The position numbers and the translations under genes were made by a program. Positions 23,281 to 34,520 of a DNA stretch of 64,000 bases are shown here, piece after piece. Location: assembly GCA_009809945.1 (NCBI GenBank), contig WTPW01000428.1, positions 42,344 to 106,343 on the forward strand, read 5' to 3'. The DNA is from Gigaspora margarita (taxonomy: Eukaryota; Glomeromycota; Glomeromycetes; Diversisporales; Gigasporaceae). The number at the start of each line of letters is the position of its first letter. The first letter of the stretch is position 1. Below the pieces are notes generated by a model, which saw nothing but the letters and a program-made list of their open reading frames with translations, was not told the DNA's origin and did not search any database.

Positions 23281-23600
23281 CACATTTTTCACATTTTTAC
23301 TGCATAAAACGTAGTACATTTTTTGTTAAAGTTGAACTAATGCAATTTGTAGATCCTGAGCAAACGTAGGTTCAATTTTCACATTTTTCCCATTTTATTT
23401 TAATTGTATAATGTAGTACATTTGTTAAAGTGAAGTAGATCCTGAGCGTTCTAACGTAAATTCAATTTTCACATTTTTCACATTTTTACTGTATAACTAG
23501 TACGTTAAAATTCTAATGTAGATTCAATTCTCACAATTTACACATTTTTAATGTATAACGTAGTACATTAAAGCAATTTGTAAATCCTGAGTATTTCATT
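23281..23600. repeat. degenerate tandem repeat upstream of copy F
   Basis: Three to four units of about 70-100 bases share TCACATTTTTACTGTATAAC, GTAGTACATT and AATTTGTAGATCCTGAGC. Other units have at most one or two such pieces (about 19100-19200), so this is a copy-F-specific expansion 230-550 bases upstream of its start. Confidence 0.65.
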
Positions 23601-23919
23601 AATACTTATAGAAAAATGGGTTGAGCGTGCATTTTGCCGTCCGCTAATACGTACAAAAAGAGGACTGAATTGGTTAACCAACACTATTCAGTTACGGAAA
23701 AACATCGGTTACCCAAATTCTGAATTAGTCAAAACGTTATAAAATTGAAATTAAAAAAAAAATAAAATAAAATAAAACAAGCTTACAAATACCATTCCTT
23801 GTTTATTAATCAACAACTTTATTTAAAATACCATCTCTCGTTTAATAACTACTAATTTAATTATAATTGATATAATAATTTAAAGGTTGGAATGGTTTTA
23901 TTTTTTCATATGTTAAAAC

Positions 23920-24145
23920 CAGTGTTGGCAAATAGAACAATAGAATAAAAGCTCAATTTTTTGTTATTATATAAAAATAATGATTTAAATATGTATTGTT
24001 AGAGCATTAGTAAAATAATAAATTTAAATTATTTTTATATTTAATTAATAAAGTTTAATACTACAAATTCCCAATAGAAAAAATAAATAAAAAATGAATA
24101 GAATTATAAGCCAATAGAACAAATATAGTAAATATGACAACCCTG
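23920..24145. mobile_element. hAT-like MITE with perfect 8-bp TSD
   Basis: CAGTGTTGGCAAATAG...ATGACAACCCTG flanked by GTTAAAAC at 23912-23919 and 24146-24153. Orthologous in position to 7105-7352. Confidence 0.85.
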
Positions 24146-24149
24146 GTTA

Positions 24150-24169
24150 AAACCGATTATAATCGGTTT
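24150..24169. promoter_or_regulatory. perfect 20-bp palindrome with CCG-N8-CGG
   Basis: AAACCGATTATAATCGGTTT is fully self-complementary and places CCG and CGG eight bases apart. It lies about 1.1 kb upstream of intact copy F. Near copies occur at 7356 and 19471, and decayed ones near 3968 and 18021. Confidence 0.45.
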
Positions 24170-25867
24170 AACATAAACCATTCCAAGCTCAAATAATAAT
24201 AAAAAAAAAATTCAGACAAACTAACACATATCTAAATTGTTATCTATGCTCGTAATTTCTCTTATTAAGCATAAGAACAAGTGTTAGAGACTGATATTGC
24301 ATTCTTTATGTTATAGAAATATGCGTGTTAAAATAATTTATCTAATATTTACAAACGGATCTCATCTTGACAAAACAGAAAACGACTCTTAAATGGAAAG
24401 CTAAAATAACTTTTATTAGTCAAAGATCAAAATTATTAAAAATTATCTGTTATAGTTGATTTTGCCGACTTAATTGACATAGTGTTATGCGACTATAGGT
24501 CAGGTGGGTTAAATCAAAACTTTATGGTAAACGAGATAACCAGTTAAAAAAGGTCAAATTGTATAATTAAGTGATCAAAATTCCATCCAACGAAACTCAA
24601 AGAAAATTTTCTGAGCATTATTCAGGTCTCTATCGATATAAAAACCATGATTTCCGTCCGCATTTTAGATTGTATATGCATTATAAGCTATGAAAACTTT
24701 TTACCTAAATTCCGACGCTTTTGACAAAGTCTTTTGCATGTGACTATCCATCATTTTATGCATTGTTTCATGGCTTCATTTATGAAACTATTTCGATACA
24801 ATAACACATTATAAAAATTAAAGTGCTTTTTTTTATAAATTTTAATAATTTGTTCTAAAAACAATAAAGTTAAAAACCAAAGTAGCAAAGGCTTATCCTA
24901 CTAGAGAGTTTGCTAGGGTCGGTTTTTTAAGTTAAAAGTTAGGGCAATTTTATATATATAAATTGCTTTATTGTCATTTTTGTTAATGAATCAAGACAGT
25001 TTAGATGGTTTTTTTTTTGTATTTTTTATACTACCCAAGAAACTTTGAAATTCTGCGTAAATCACATGTTTTTTAAAGTTTATTCAATCATTATGATTAT
25101 GATAACGACAATGATAATTTTATATAATTTCTTTATTATAAAGAATTTTATCTTTGTTATAATATGATATCATTAATAATAATTATTAAAAGCATAAATG
25201 TTGAAAAAAATTCTTCTTTTAGCTTCATTAAATTGCAATATTTGTAAATTATTCAAATAAATGAAATATTAAAGCGACGAGTACAGCAGTATGACAAATT
25301 CGAGGAAATAAAAAATTCAGTTAATGATATTACCTGGAATGATCAAAATAAATACATCTTTATAATATTCTTAAATTCTTGCTTTTCTTTCGAATATGTA
25401 ATAATTCTTAATATTATAAAATGGTTTATTTGCATTATAATTAAAAGTTTTATAAATAATCAAATATCCATTTTTAAGTGTAAGTTCTAATAGGTTTTAT
25501 TTAAACTAGTCTTTTCAAATATATACAAGAGAACAAAATGCGTATATTTCGAGTGCGAATATTCCGTTTAGGACCTACTACTCATATAATTTACTGTGAT
25601 GATTTACACTTGAAGTAGTTACAAAATAAATTACGANGCAAATATTTTTGTTTGAATTAAACTTCAGTATACTGTGTAATTAAGACAAAAAGGCTTTATT
25701 CATTATAATATAAATTTCATTTTTATTCACGATAGTTAATACAGAAAACTATAATAATAAAAGCATCTTATTCACAAAATTTGTTTTTTAAAACTATCTT
25801 TTTTTGCTATATATTTTTAAATCAGTGCTAATTTAATTGATACTTATTCGTAAAATCATTTAAACTA

Positions 25868-26337
25868 TGAATAACAATTTTGCTGTCTGAAAATTTTGGC
25901 ATATCAATAACTTAACTATTATCAAAGAGTAAATTCTAATATTGGCACAAGTTTTGATAAGAAAAAGGGCTGACTACTTGAAAAGTGTGAATGCCATGTT
26001 CTTTATAAGAATCAGCATAAAGAGTAAACCTGTCAATACTGTCTGGTTATTGTGAATATCCATATGGTGATGAGAGTGTCGATTCGTGNCCCAATGCATT
26101 AGGGATTACAGGATAGTATAGATGTTCTACCAAAGATATTTTCAGAACCGTTATGAACATAACCTCTTCCGTGATTCTGTCATTCGTCTTCTGCCCACAT
26201 TTTTTTACCTGAATCAATAAAAGCAATGTTCACAGTTTGCTCCTCCAAAGGATTTTGCGTGTTTTTGTTGGCAATTTGTACATGCCCTGGTCACATAAAA
26301 ACCTCGTCGTTGTCGTCGCTATTGACGTGGAAAAAAT
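25868..26337 (-). pseudogene. Zn2Cys6 transcription factor pseudogene, copy G
   Basis: The segmental twin of copy C with the same dead zinc cluster (third Cys lost) and no ATG. It has further small deletions, one removing about 50 bases near 25935 and one near 26225. Confidence 0.85.
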
Positions 26338-27164
26338 GATTTATTATTATAGACACGACAACCGAAAGGTCTTCAAAAGATACCAATAAAAAAAAGTTTA
26401 ATTTTATGAAATGATTTAAATAAAAGAGTAAGAACTCGAAAAGGTACAGTACTACAGCACGAAGGGTCAAATAATGATAACAGACACTGATTATTATTGA
26501 TTATGAAATCAATACATAAATTAATACTATAGATGTTTTTTTTTCGTTTTTTATAAGGCGCTTTATATTTATTTTTTCTTCATTGCCATAAAATAATATA
26601 AAAATAATCATGAGTGTACTTACATTATCATCTTCACAAAAGGAAATAAAAATGATAGGGTAAGGTTAGTGTTAGGGGCGCTGTAAACAAATGACATTAT
26701 AGCATAATCTCAGGTGATGTGATGATCACTGGTTCATTGTTCTTCAAATGTCCAAAAAATTTTAATCTTTACAAAAAATCAATATTTTTACAAAAGATAT
26801 TTCGATTATCACTTAATAGAATTCGATGAAAATTTTTTTATTTTAATTCTATAAATCCATAGGATTAAAATTTTATCAAATTGCATTGAGTGGTTGTTGA
26901 TACGTCTTCATTTAAACTTTTTGAAAAAAAATTTTGATCATCTTCTATATAATGGACGTTCTAAATTTTGTCTCAATTTTAAACGAAGACAACTCGACAA
27001 NAACCTAATTGAATTTAATGAAAAGATTTTGTTTTAATTCTACAAATCCACAGAATTAAAGTAAAATTTTCACCAAATTCTATCAAATAATTGCCGAGAT
27101 ATCTTCGTTTAAAGTTGTAAATTTTGGTTTTTTTTGTACATTTTATGAATAATTTGATTGATCA

Positions 27165-27265
27165 ATCCAAATTGATGTACACAAACTGGTGTACACAAAC
27201 CGATGTACGCAAACTGACTGATGTACACAAAACTGATGTACACAAACTGACAAGCTGGTGTACAA
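27165..27265. repeat. GATGTACACAAACTG minisatellite, expanded copy
   Basis: About six copies of the roughly 16-base word, against three to four at 10745-10825. The ORFs over it on both strands (27109-27381 and 27124-27315) are repeat artefacts. Confidence 0.75.
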
Positions 27266-27924
27266 AAAAAAAAATATCGCCATCTTTGGTTACAGTAATC
27301 AGATGTTACACCTGATTCGTGATTATCCTGAATACTACAGTACAGCAGTACTAGTTCAGATAAAGTACATAAAATATACAAGAATATGCAGGTAGGTTGT
27401 CAGATGATCGGAATTCTTTAGGAATCTATTGTAACTCCTCCGCTACGTTCCGGACAATTACTATTGTTTGTGTGTCATAAATATTTGGCGCTTTTTATAA
27501 TATTGTGAGAAATCGATAATCAGATCTACAATTAAAGGAAATGTTCTCGCCTTTTTATAAAGATTGCTGTTGCTATTTCAGCTCCTTTTAGATTTTATTA
27601 GTCTTTTACGAATTTCTTGCAGGAATTTTTATCGACAATAATCACAAAGATCATAATGAAAGGTCGTGGCGAAAGAATTCTTAATTACACCAATGCGACC
27701 ATAGACATTATTAAGGCGATATGACGTTTATTATAAGTGTCCGAAGCCTATAGACGGTTACGGCTCGATTCCCTGAATGTTGGTTTTTAGTTACAGTATA
27801 CTTTATTTGGAATTAATCTCATGCCTATTTTCAATCGATGCTACCAGAATATTGGTTATGCCGCACGTTTTTTAAACAAAATTTACTGATGTTATCGATT
27901 AGATGGCATATTATTCTATATTCA

Positions 27925-28135
27925 ATTTATTTTTTTATTTTTCTTTATTTATTTTTTTTATTTATTTTTTTTTTTATATTTCTTTATTTATTTTTTTATT
28001 TTGTTTTTAATTTTTTCGTTTTATTTAATTACTTTTTTAGTTTATAATTTTTTCGTTTAAATTTTTTAAATTGTTTTTTTTTTTTATTTTTAGTTAATTT
28101 TTTATTTCGGGTTTCGGTTTAATTTTTTTTTTTTT
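27925..28135. repeat. T-rich low-complexity expansion
   Basis: About 210 bases of (TTTAT/TTTTTA)n present only in segmental copy 2, between ATTATTCTATATTC and TCTATTGGTTATTACC. Copy 1 reads straight through at about 11698. Confidence 0.85.
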
Positions 28136-28177
28136 ATTATTCTATTGGTTATTACCGGGGTGGATCTTATTTTTCTT

Positions 28178-28315
28178 GACACCCATTTTACCTACAGCTC
28201 ATTTAACCGACATCACATAGGGTCGAGGTTAGCATTTTATGAGTTATATATATATATTAATAGTAAATTGTACCCGAGTAATGTCGGCTAAATGGCTTTA
28301 AGTAAAATTGGTGTC
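28178..28315. mobile_element. inverted-repeat MITE, second segmental copy
   Basis: The twin of 11735-11874. Here the arms are clearer: GACACCCATTTTACCTAC against the inverse of GTAAAATTGGTGTC. Confidence 0.6.
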
Positions 28316-28847
28316 GGCATAATGGGGCGGTTCCGTTATACCGTACCTCTCTCAGAACCAAATCTTATCGACATTATTATAGCTGCTTTCATAAATTCTG
28401 GGGCAACAAAACCTCCGAGGCCCGAATCTAGTGTTGGCAATTTTATCGCTAAACCAAGTTTTTGCCGCCAATTCGGTCAATTTTATATGTTTTTTGGCGG
28501 CCAATGGCCAAAACGGCCAAATAGCTAGATAAGATTACCATCATCGAATCAATAAGTTACCGAATTTAAATCAGTAAGTTACCGAAATTAAACTTATTAG
28601 TTTGTTCATCGGCAATTTTTTTAGTTAACCTAAAAGTTATGAAAACGGCGGTCTTTTAGTTATGGGCATTTTCCCGACTAAATCATAAATTAGTGATAAA
28701 CATATTTATAAATTTCGGAATTTTATTCTACTAATGGGAAAATTATATGCATGTCTCATTCTAAAAAAAGGTTTTTATATTCAGCAATCTTAACGGCCAG
28801 ATATTAACGAATTTAGTCCACAGTATGCTAATAAGTTTAATAATTTA

Positions 28848-29107
28848 CAGCTGATTTGAGAATTAGTGGGACACGTGATTAATTTTGTGATGATCATCCA
28901 AATTTCGATAATTATTTTAATTATTTTTCGGTAGCTTTTTCGATCATATAATTTTCGGTCGATATATTATCGCGGCATGTTTTGTACCGGCCGAGAATTA
29001 TATTATCGGAAACTATACTTTTTATTATCGAAAAATAATAATTACCGAAATTTACTGACGATCATCACAAAATTCATCACGTGTCCCACTAATTCTCAAA
29101 TCAGCTG
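28848..29107. mobile_element. foldback MITE CAGCTGATTTGAG...CTCAAATCAGCTG
   Basis: About 260 bp with near-perfect terminal arms of over 50 bases (CAGCTGATTTGAGAATTAGT, then GGGACACGTGAT, then TTTTGTGATGATC). The interior is also self-complementary. Segmental copy 1 lacks it at about 12293, so it inserted after duplication. The exact target duplication is ambiguous because TTTA/TAAA flanks extend the palindrome. Confidence 0.8.
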
Positions 29108-29659
29108 TAAAATATGCTTCATTTGCTCGAAGGAAAAGCAAATCTTAATATTGGAGTATAAATCAAGAGAATTAAAACCTGATTATAATCGATTAAATTC
29201 AATAATTTTCATCACCACTGCCGTTGAAGATTTTTATCGATTACAATCGATTATAAATGATAAATAGAAACTAATCATATTATTTAAATAAATTTAAATC
29301 TTGATTAAAATTTAATGATTTAATTTATTGTGGTTTGCAAAATTTTGTATTCCTTGTAGATCATCAAAAAAATCTTTTTAGAATTAGAATCAGCTTAAGT
29401 TGAAACGAAATTTTAAATTCACTCAAGAAATCATTAAAGAATTTCGAACTAAAAGTTAATTTTGAATCTACTTAGTGCATGTTTAATTTTAAAAAGTTAG
29501 AAATATTTGAATTTCAATTTAGCTATACATTGCAAAACTATTTATTGTCCAATTCAGGAAATTGTTTAGGCCCTAAAGAAAATATTTTAGCTCATATATA
29601 ATTAAAGTTTCTATCTGGAAGGCTAGTCCAGTAGTCGTTGAAATTAAATTAATCTGTAT

Positions 29660-29795
29660 TAGAGGTGGAACCGGTTATAAAATTCGAGTTTATCACATCA
29701 AAATTCGAGGTTTATCCAATTATTTTTGATAAATTCTAGAATATCCCAAAATTTATGTGATAAATTTTGATTTTTAAACTAGGTTCCAACCAATA
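29660..29795. mobile_element. hAT-like MITE, second segmental copy
   Basis: The twin of 12805-12941. The flanks are now ATCTGTAT and ATCTGAAT, so one side of the target duplication has mutated. Confidence 0.75.
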
Positions 29796-29966
29796 ATCTG
29801 AATTTGATGAAGAAGTTTATTAGTTACAATTGGTTTGCCACAATTGGATTGAAAAAGTTTCTTTGTCTTGCGCAAGTGTTTAATACTTTAATGCAACTTA
29901 ACAGTATTGCTCAGAAATCTTCCGATAAATTAAAAAAAAATAAAATAAAATTTGCTTTTTAATTTA

Positions 29967-30348
29967 GAAAAATATATGCAACGCACCATGCGATATGCTA
30001 ATTCATCGCACGTAATGTAAACATAGTTTGTAGATCTGTGTAACAAATGACGAAAATTTTTATATAACAAAAATTTAAATTAATATAAGGTTAGGGTAAG
30101 GGTAAGGGTTAATGTTAGGAGTTAGAATAGATAATAGCATATACTAAAATTTTGAAGGAATTTTTTTTGTTAGAGCTCGAAAGGTGGTTATGTAGACGAA
30201 ATTTTTTGATATTACAAATTTTAGAAAATTTTCTTTATTTTGTTACACAAAGAAAATTTGCACGTTACACCTGATCTTCAATTTTAATTGGTAGATCGTT
30301 AGGATGCGATAAACAAGCACATCGCAGGGTGCGATGCCTAATTAGTCC
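29967..30348. mobile_element. MULE-like MITE with 9-bp TSD and telomere-like core
   Basis: A 382-bp insert flanked by TTTAATTTA on both sides (29958-29966 and 30349-30357). Copy 1 has the empty site at about 13125. The imperfect 32-bp ends share GCA.CGCACC.TGCGAT.TGC. Inside is GGTTAGGGTAAGGGTAAGGG. Related sequence occurs at 50560-50780 (inverted) and more weakly at 42560-42860. Confidence 0.85.
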
Positions 30349-31160
30349 TTTAATTTAAATTGTATACCACATCCCTGAGCTTTGAAAAGCCAAGTTTTAA
30401 AACACCTTGATGTAAACTACAAGGTGTACTATATATTCTGTCGCTGCAGAATTTGTCAGTATTCCATGATTTCCTAAGCTGAATATTTTTGACAAATAAT
30501 ATCTTTTTCTAATAGTTGCATTTATGATTCTTGAAAAGCTTTATTACTGAAATCATAATCTTCTTACGTAATAAAATAAAGGTTTTGCGACGTTGATTAA
30601 CAGATTTGTATTGAGAAATTTAGTAAGCTTTTCAAGTACATTGCGAGATAAAATGAAGCTTCTTGTAATTCGGCCATTTTTCATATAAAGCGATTTGATG
30701 AATAAGGATTTCAATCTTGGTTTTTTTTTATCAAATTATATTTTATTGATTTGATAATGATTAAAATTTTAATTCTAAATACATTTTTTAAGTGGAATTT
30801 TGTTGATTCTCTAATTAACCGAGCCAGTTTAGAATTTCGTTGCAATATCAGTTGGTTCGGAATTTACAAAAATTCAATTTCGATATACAGTAAATCATAT
30901 ATAACTTTGAATTTTATTAACAAATTTATTGCGACATTCGAATAAACTTACATGATAAAAAAAAATTTTTATAGTAATAATGCAAATTATATATGGAAAT
31001 AAGTTATATAATTGTTTCTTTTAGATATCAAGAAATCAATATCTTAAAGTACAAAATAAACTATCTATACTTATACATTAAATTTTTCATATAGCGCTAC
31101 ATCATCTAGTAAAAATGTAATATTATTTAGCATAAATAATTATTTTTTATGATGCCTATA

Positions 31161-31400
31161 TTATTTGCAGCTAATCTCAAGATTATCTTGTTTATTAAAA
31201 TTGCCATTTTCAATAGATTTCGAACCTTGCTTGAATGTTTTCGGTAGCTCGATCCAAGATTCTTGTTTATTAGAATTATTGCATTTGGCAAATTTCGAAT
31301 CTTGCTCAAATGTTTCCTTTTCCTCTTCCTCTTCCTCTTCATTCTTTTTTGGTAGGCCATTTATTTCCTTTGAATAATATTCAAGTAAAAAAGCTTTCAT
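31161..31400 (-). CDS. hypothetical 79-residue protein with internal repeat
   Basis: A small ORF with a glutamate run (NEEEEEEEK) followed by two imperfect 25-residue repeats (TFEQDSKFAKCNNSNKQES... and TFKQGSKSIENGNFNKQDN...). I do not recognise it. About 15-45 bases before its start lies a copy of the GTATAATATAGTACTTAGTT / AATTAAATCAACTA module also found far upstream of the zinc-cluster copies (about 2716, 16187 and 17915). It could be a real small gene or the tail of a decayed one. Confidence 0.3.
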   Translation of the reverse strand: MKAFLLEYYSKEINGLPKKNEEEEEEEKETFEQDSKFAKCNNSNKQESWIELPKTFKQGSKSIENGNFNKQDNLEISCK

Positions 31401-31533
31401 TCTTAGTTTTATTGTATAATATAGTACTTAGTTAATTAAATCAACTAGCTAGGATAGAAGAATAGCGTAAGAAGCAACGTACCGGATCATTTATAACCTT
31501 TTGATCTTGCTAGCTTTAGGTCTTGTGTAATTT

Positions 31534-31603
31534 GGCATAATGTTACACGCGGTCCCTTGATTAAGATGGGCATAATGTTACACGTGGTCCCTTGATTAAG
31601 ATG
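31534..31603. repeat. 35-bp tandem duplication
   Basis: GGCATAATGTTACACG(C/T)GGTC followed by CCTTGATTAAGATG is present twice, at 31534 and 31569. Confidence 0.9.
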
Positions 31604-31643
31604 GTCATATAGTAACGCCATTGTTACCCTTGAATATCGTACC

Positions 31644-31826
31644 TAGTGATACAAATTGCCAAAAATTTTGCAATCGATTAGTTGTCAACTTTTCGATTAA
31701 TCGATTTTTATTCGATTTTTGTTCGATTTTTATTCGATTTTAATATAAGTTGCCAAGAATTTTTCAATCGATTAGTTGTCAACTTTTCGATTAGTTGCAA
31801 CTTTTCGATTTCGATTTGTATCACTA
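31644..31826. mobile_element. hAT-like MITE TAGTGATACAAAT...
   Basis: A 183-bp element with 15-bp inverted ends (TAGTGATACAAATTG, one mismatch) and a perfect 8-bp duplication ATCGTACC (31636-31643 and 31827-31834). The interior repeats CAATCGATTAGTTG and TTCGATTTTTATTCG. Confidence 0.85.
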
Positions 31827-32195
31827 ATCGTACCCCTAACTACCGAACCCCTGTCGTATGAAATAAGTCACAGGACTACTGCGCCAAATGTACCAAATGT
31901 ACCACATGTGCTGGATGCCACATGTTGCAATTAAGCATAAGGGACGGGACTGATGTGATAGAAGTAGCATAACTGAAAGATAGATCATTTATGGCACAAG
32001 TGCCATATGTTCTTATTAGTAGATACTTTTCTATATATCGCTCCACTTTGTACATTTCTTTATTATAAATAAAAGACATTATAATCGATTCTATAAAATT
32101 ACATCCGCACTCTTTCGAATTGCTAATTCACTATAACATAACCCTCTCACTTGTCTATATACTAACAACTATAGTAAACCACTGCACAGTTCGTG

Positions 32196-32537
32196 CAGAG
32201 ACCCGTAAAAATTTGTATATAAATTAATACAAATTAATGCAAATTTAGATTGATTACGCAAATTAAAACAAATTTCTAATGGTAAAATTCACGTGTATTC
32301 TATAAACTTGATTGGCTAATAATGTCAGGTAGTGTGCTGAATTAATTTCCGAAAGAGAAAATGAATGAACATAAATACGAGCAAGGTTAGAACAAAATTT
32401 TTGAGTAAATTTTTGATGTTTTCCGAAACAAATCGCAAATTAATATAAAGTTAATATCTTATTACAAATTAATACAAATTTTTGCAATAACGCAAATAAA
32501 GATTTTGTATAACACAAAAAATTTTTACGGGTCTCTG
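32196..32537. mobile_element. hAT-like MITE CAGAGACCCGT...
   Basis: A 342-bp element with 19-bp ends CAGAGACCCGTAAAAATTT and a perfect 8-bp duplication AGTTCGTG (32188-32195 and 32538-32545). The interior is rich in AAATTAATACAAATT words. The more balanced sequence at 32540-32830 has only weak ORFs. Confidence 0.9.
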
Positions 32538-32829
32538 AGTTCGTGTCTCTGTGCTCACGTGACTTCCTGCTAATAGTTGTAGCCTCGATTTCCGAGAGGT
32601 ATTCGAAGGTTAATACCATCAAATTTCTGCAGTCACATGATGATCAACAAAAATTAACCAATTGTAGGGTTCAGGGACGAGGGTCGGCATGCCACAGAGC
32701 TGATGGTGTCATGGGAATTTTTGCCCCCGGACAATTGGCTGATCGGATCGATATCAGGAGCATATCTGTGGTTCTCGATCAACCGATATGATAAAGGGAA
32801 CCGGGATTCAATTATCTCGATGTTACTAT

Positions 32830-34512
32830 ATTTTCTTTTGCATAGGATTACTCATTATCTTATTTTTAGCAAAGCCTTTTTATAATTTGCTCTCATGTTT
32901 TTCTTTATGATTACATTTCTACATCGTTTGGTGTTACTTCATTTTTTGTCATTGTATGTTGAAAATTAGCTCATATTTATAATTTTACTTGAAGATTGTT
33001 TCATTTTCTTTATTGAGAATCATGTGAAGGTACAAAGTGGAAAGGTATATAAGGAACTGGCTTTTGCTAAAGGAAAGGGAATGTTACTATACAATTTTTT
33101 ACATAACCTTCTATATGTAAATAAAAATATATTTAATACCATATAAAGCAATCCATTAATAATTAAGATACAAACCCATAGCAACCAGAATAAACCTGAT
33201 TATTCAATCACCTGCACAAACCCCATGCTGATTACAAACTGAGTACCCTTATTAACACAAAGTTATAAAACAATAAGTTCCATGTTCAAAGCACTATTTG
33301 CTTGCCCAATTAAATAATTATCTGATAATCAGAAAGAACAAGCCTTTTATACTTATTGTCTAGGGCTAAAATTTGGAGGCTAGAATTTAAAGTTTCTCCC
33401 AAACTATAATATTCTAGTGCTGGTTGTATGAAATATTTTTTATCTGCTTTTGTTCCAAGAATTAAATACATATTTGAAGCTACAAGATAAAAATAATAAC
33501 AAAAAAAAATTAAATAAAAATAAAAATAGGTTGAAATAAAACCAAAATTATTGTAAAAAGAAAAGAAAAATGGTGAGAAAATATAGAGGAACTCCTGCAA
33601 CAAAAAATGTACTTAGAAAAGTTAATGATGAAGAAGCTTTGTTAAATAATAGGAATTCACCTATATATATCAAACTTTCACAAAATAGAAACAACTATAA
33701 AATTATAACTCTTTAAATAGCAAAATAACCAAAATCAATAAACATTGCAAATATTGCAAACTTTAGCTCAAATATTAGACAATATTAGAAGCAAAATTTG
33801 AATCAAAGAAACAGAATATAGTAAGCATCTCCATCTTTGGTAGCAGAAATTAGAATTCTCTAAATAACTGAACTCAATAAATAGAGCTTTCAAGATGAAC
33901 AATATTCAGGGGACAAAAAGGCTAGTTATAGTGAATGCTCATTTAACCAGGTTGGTAGTATTTAGTAGAGCTAACAAAAAATATAGGAATTTAGCATTAG
34001 AATAATAATTTAGTTCAAGCTAATTAATAGTAGCAGAACCTTTAAGCCAGGACCATTATTGGAAGTTATTGATAAAGCAAAGTTGTATAAGGTAACTTTT
34101 GCATATAGTCTAGCAATATGTGGTCCTGATTCTATTTACAATTCAATAGCAAATACTATAATTTCTCTTTTTTCAACTTTACAAGCTTCTGGTTCTATAG
34201 GTTTCTTATTAACAATCTCTATTCTTTTAATAATAAATAGCCAAATAGAGCAAATAGTTACTTTGTTATAAAAAGTAGTCTCTCTATAAAAGTAACAATA
34301 ATAATAGTAATTATCTCTGTTTTTTCTTTAAATAACTATCAACAAGAAGAAATTAGCTTCTAACTTGTTTCTATATTAGCAACTCAGATATGATAGTTAT
34401 AAGAATACAAATATAAGATATTTTTCAAATAATAATAACAATAAGGCTAGTAATACTCTACTAAATATCCTGCAAGAAATTATTAAAATTAAGGATAGAG
34501 TATCTTATATGA
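32830..34512. other. gene-poor AT-rich stretch
   Basis: No gene recognised. ORFs at 33310-33603 (minus) and 34059-34271 (plus) have no family signature, no upstream signals and strongly hydrophobic or low-complexity composition. They may be decayed mobile-element pieces. Confidence 0.5.
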
Positions 34513-34520
34513 TTTGCAAT

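Larger units (their letters stand above)
365..26535 (-). repeat. tandem array of zinc-cluster gene repeat units
   Basis: A unit of about 2.5-4 kb recurs in the same orientation: A about 365-2760, B about 4045-6720, C about 7445-10160, F about 19565-23290 and G about 24235-26535. D (15050-16230) and E (18115-19080) are shortened. Each full unit shows, in plus order, a block with CTCTCATTAAGCATA, a block with AGGTCTCTATCGATAT, a GGTTAGGGCAATTTTATAT block, the gene on the minus strand, and its promoter block. Lengths differ mainly through transposon insertions. Spacer between genes is non-coding: I see conserved unit sequence there but no further ORFs worth naming. Confidence 0.8.
23697..30779. 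repeat. segmental duplication, copy 2
   Basis: Collinear with 6825-13788. It differs by a T-rich expansion (27925-28135), two extra MITEs (28848-29107 and 29967-30348) and absence of the G-tract and pogo MITEs. A weak ORF at 28292-28528 falls where copy 1 is deleted and is not called. 30780-31160 holds no gene. Confidence 0.85.

Noticed and set aside
28292..28528. 78-residue ORF starting MALSKIGVG
   Set aside because: Overlaps a MITE end, is deleted in the segmental twin, and has no recognisable motif.
31545..32144. Possible solo LTR from TGTTACACG to CACTATAACA
   Set aside because: The ends look LTR-like, but no target duplication, primer-binding site or second copy is visible; a MITE lies inside.
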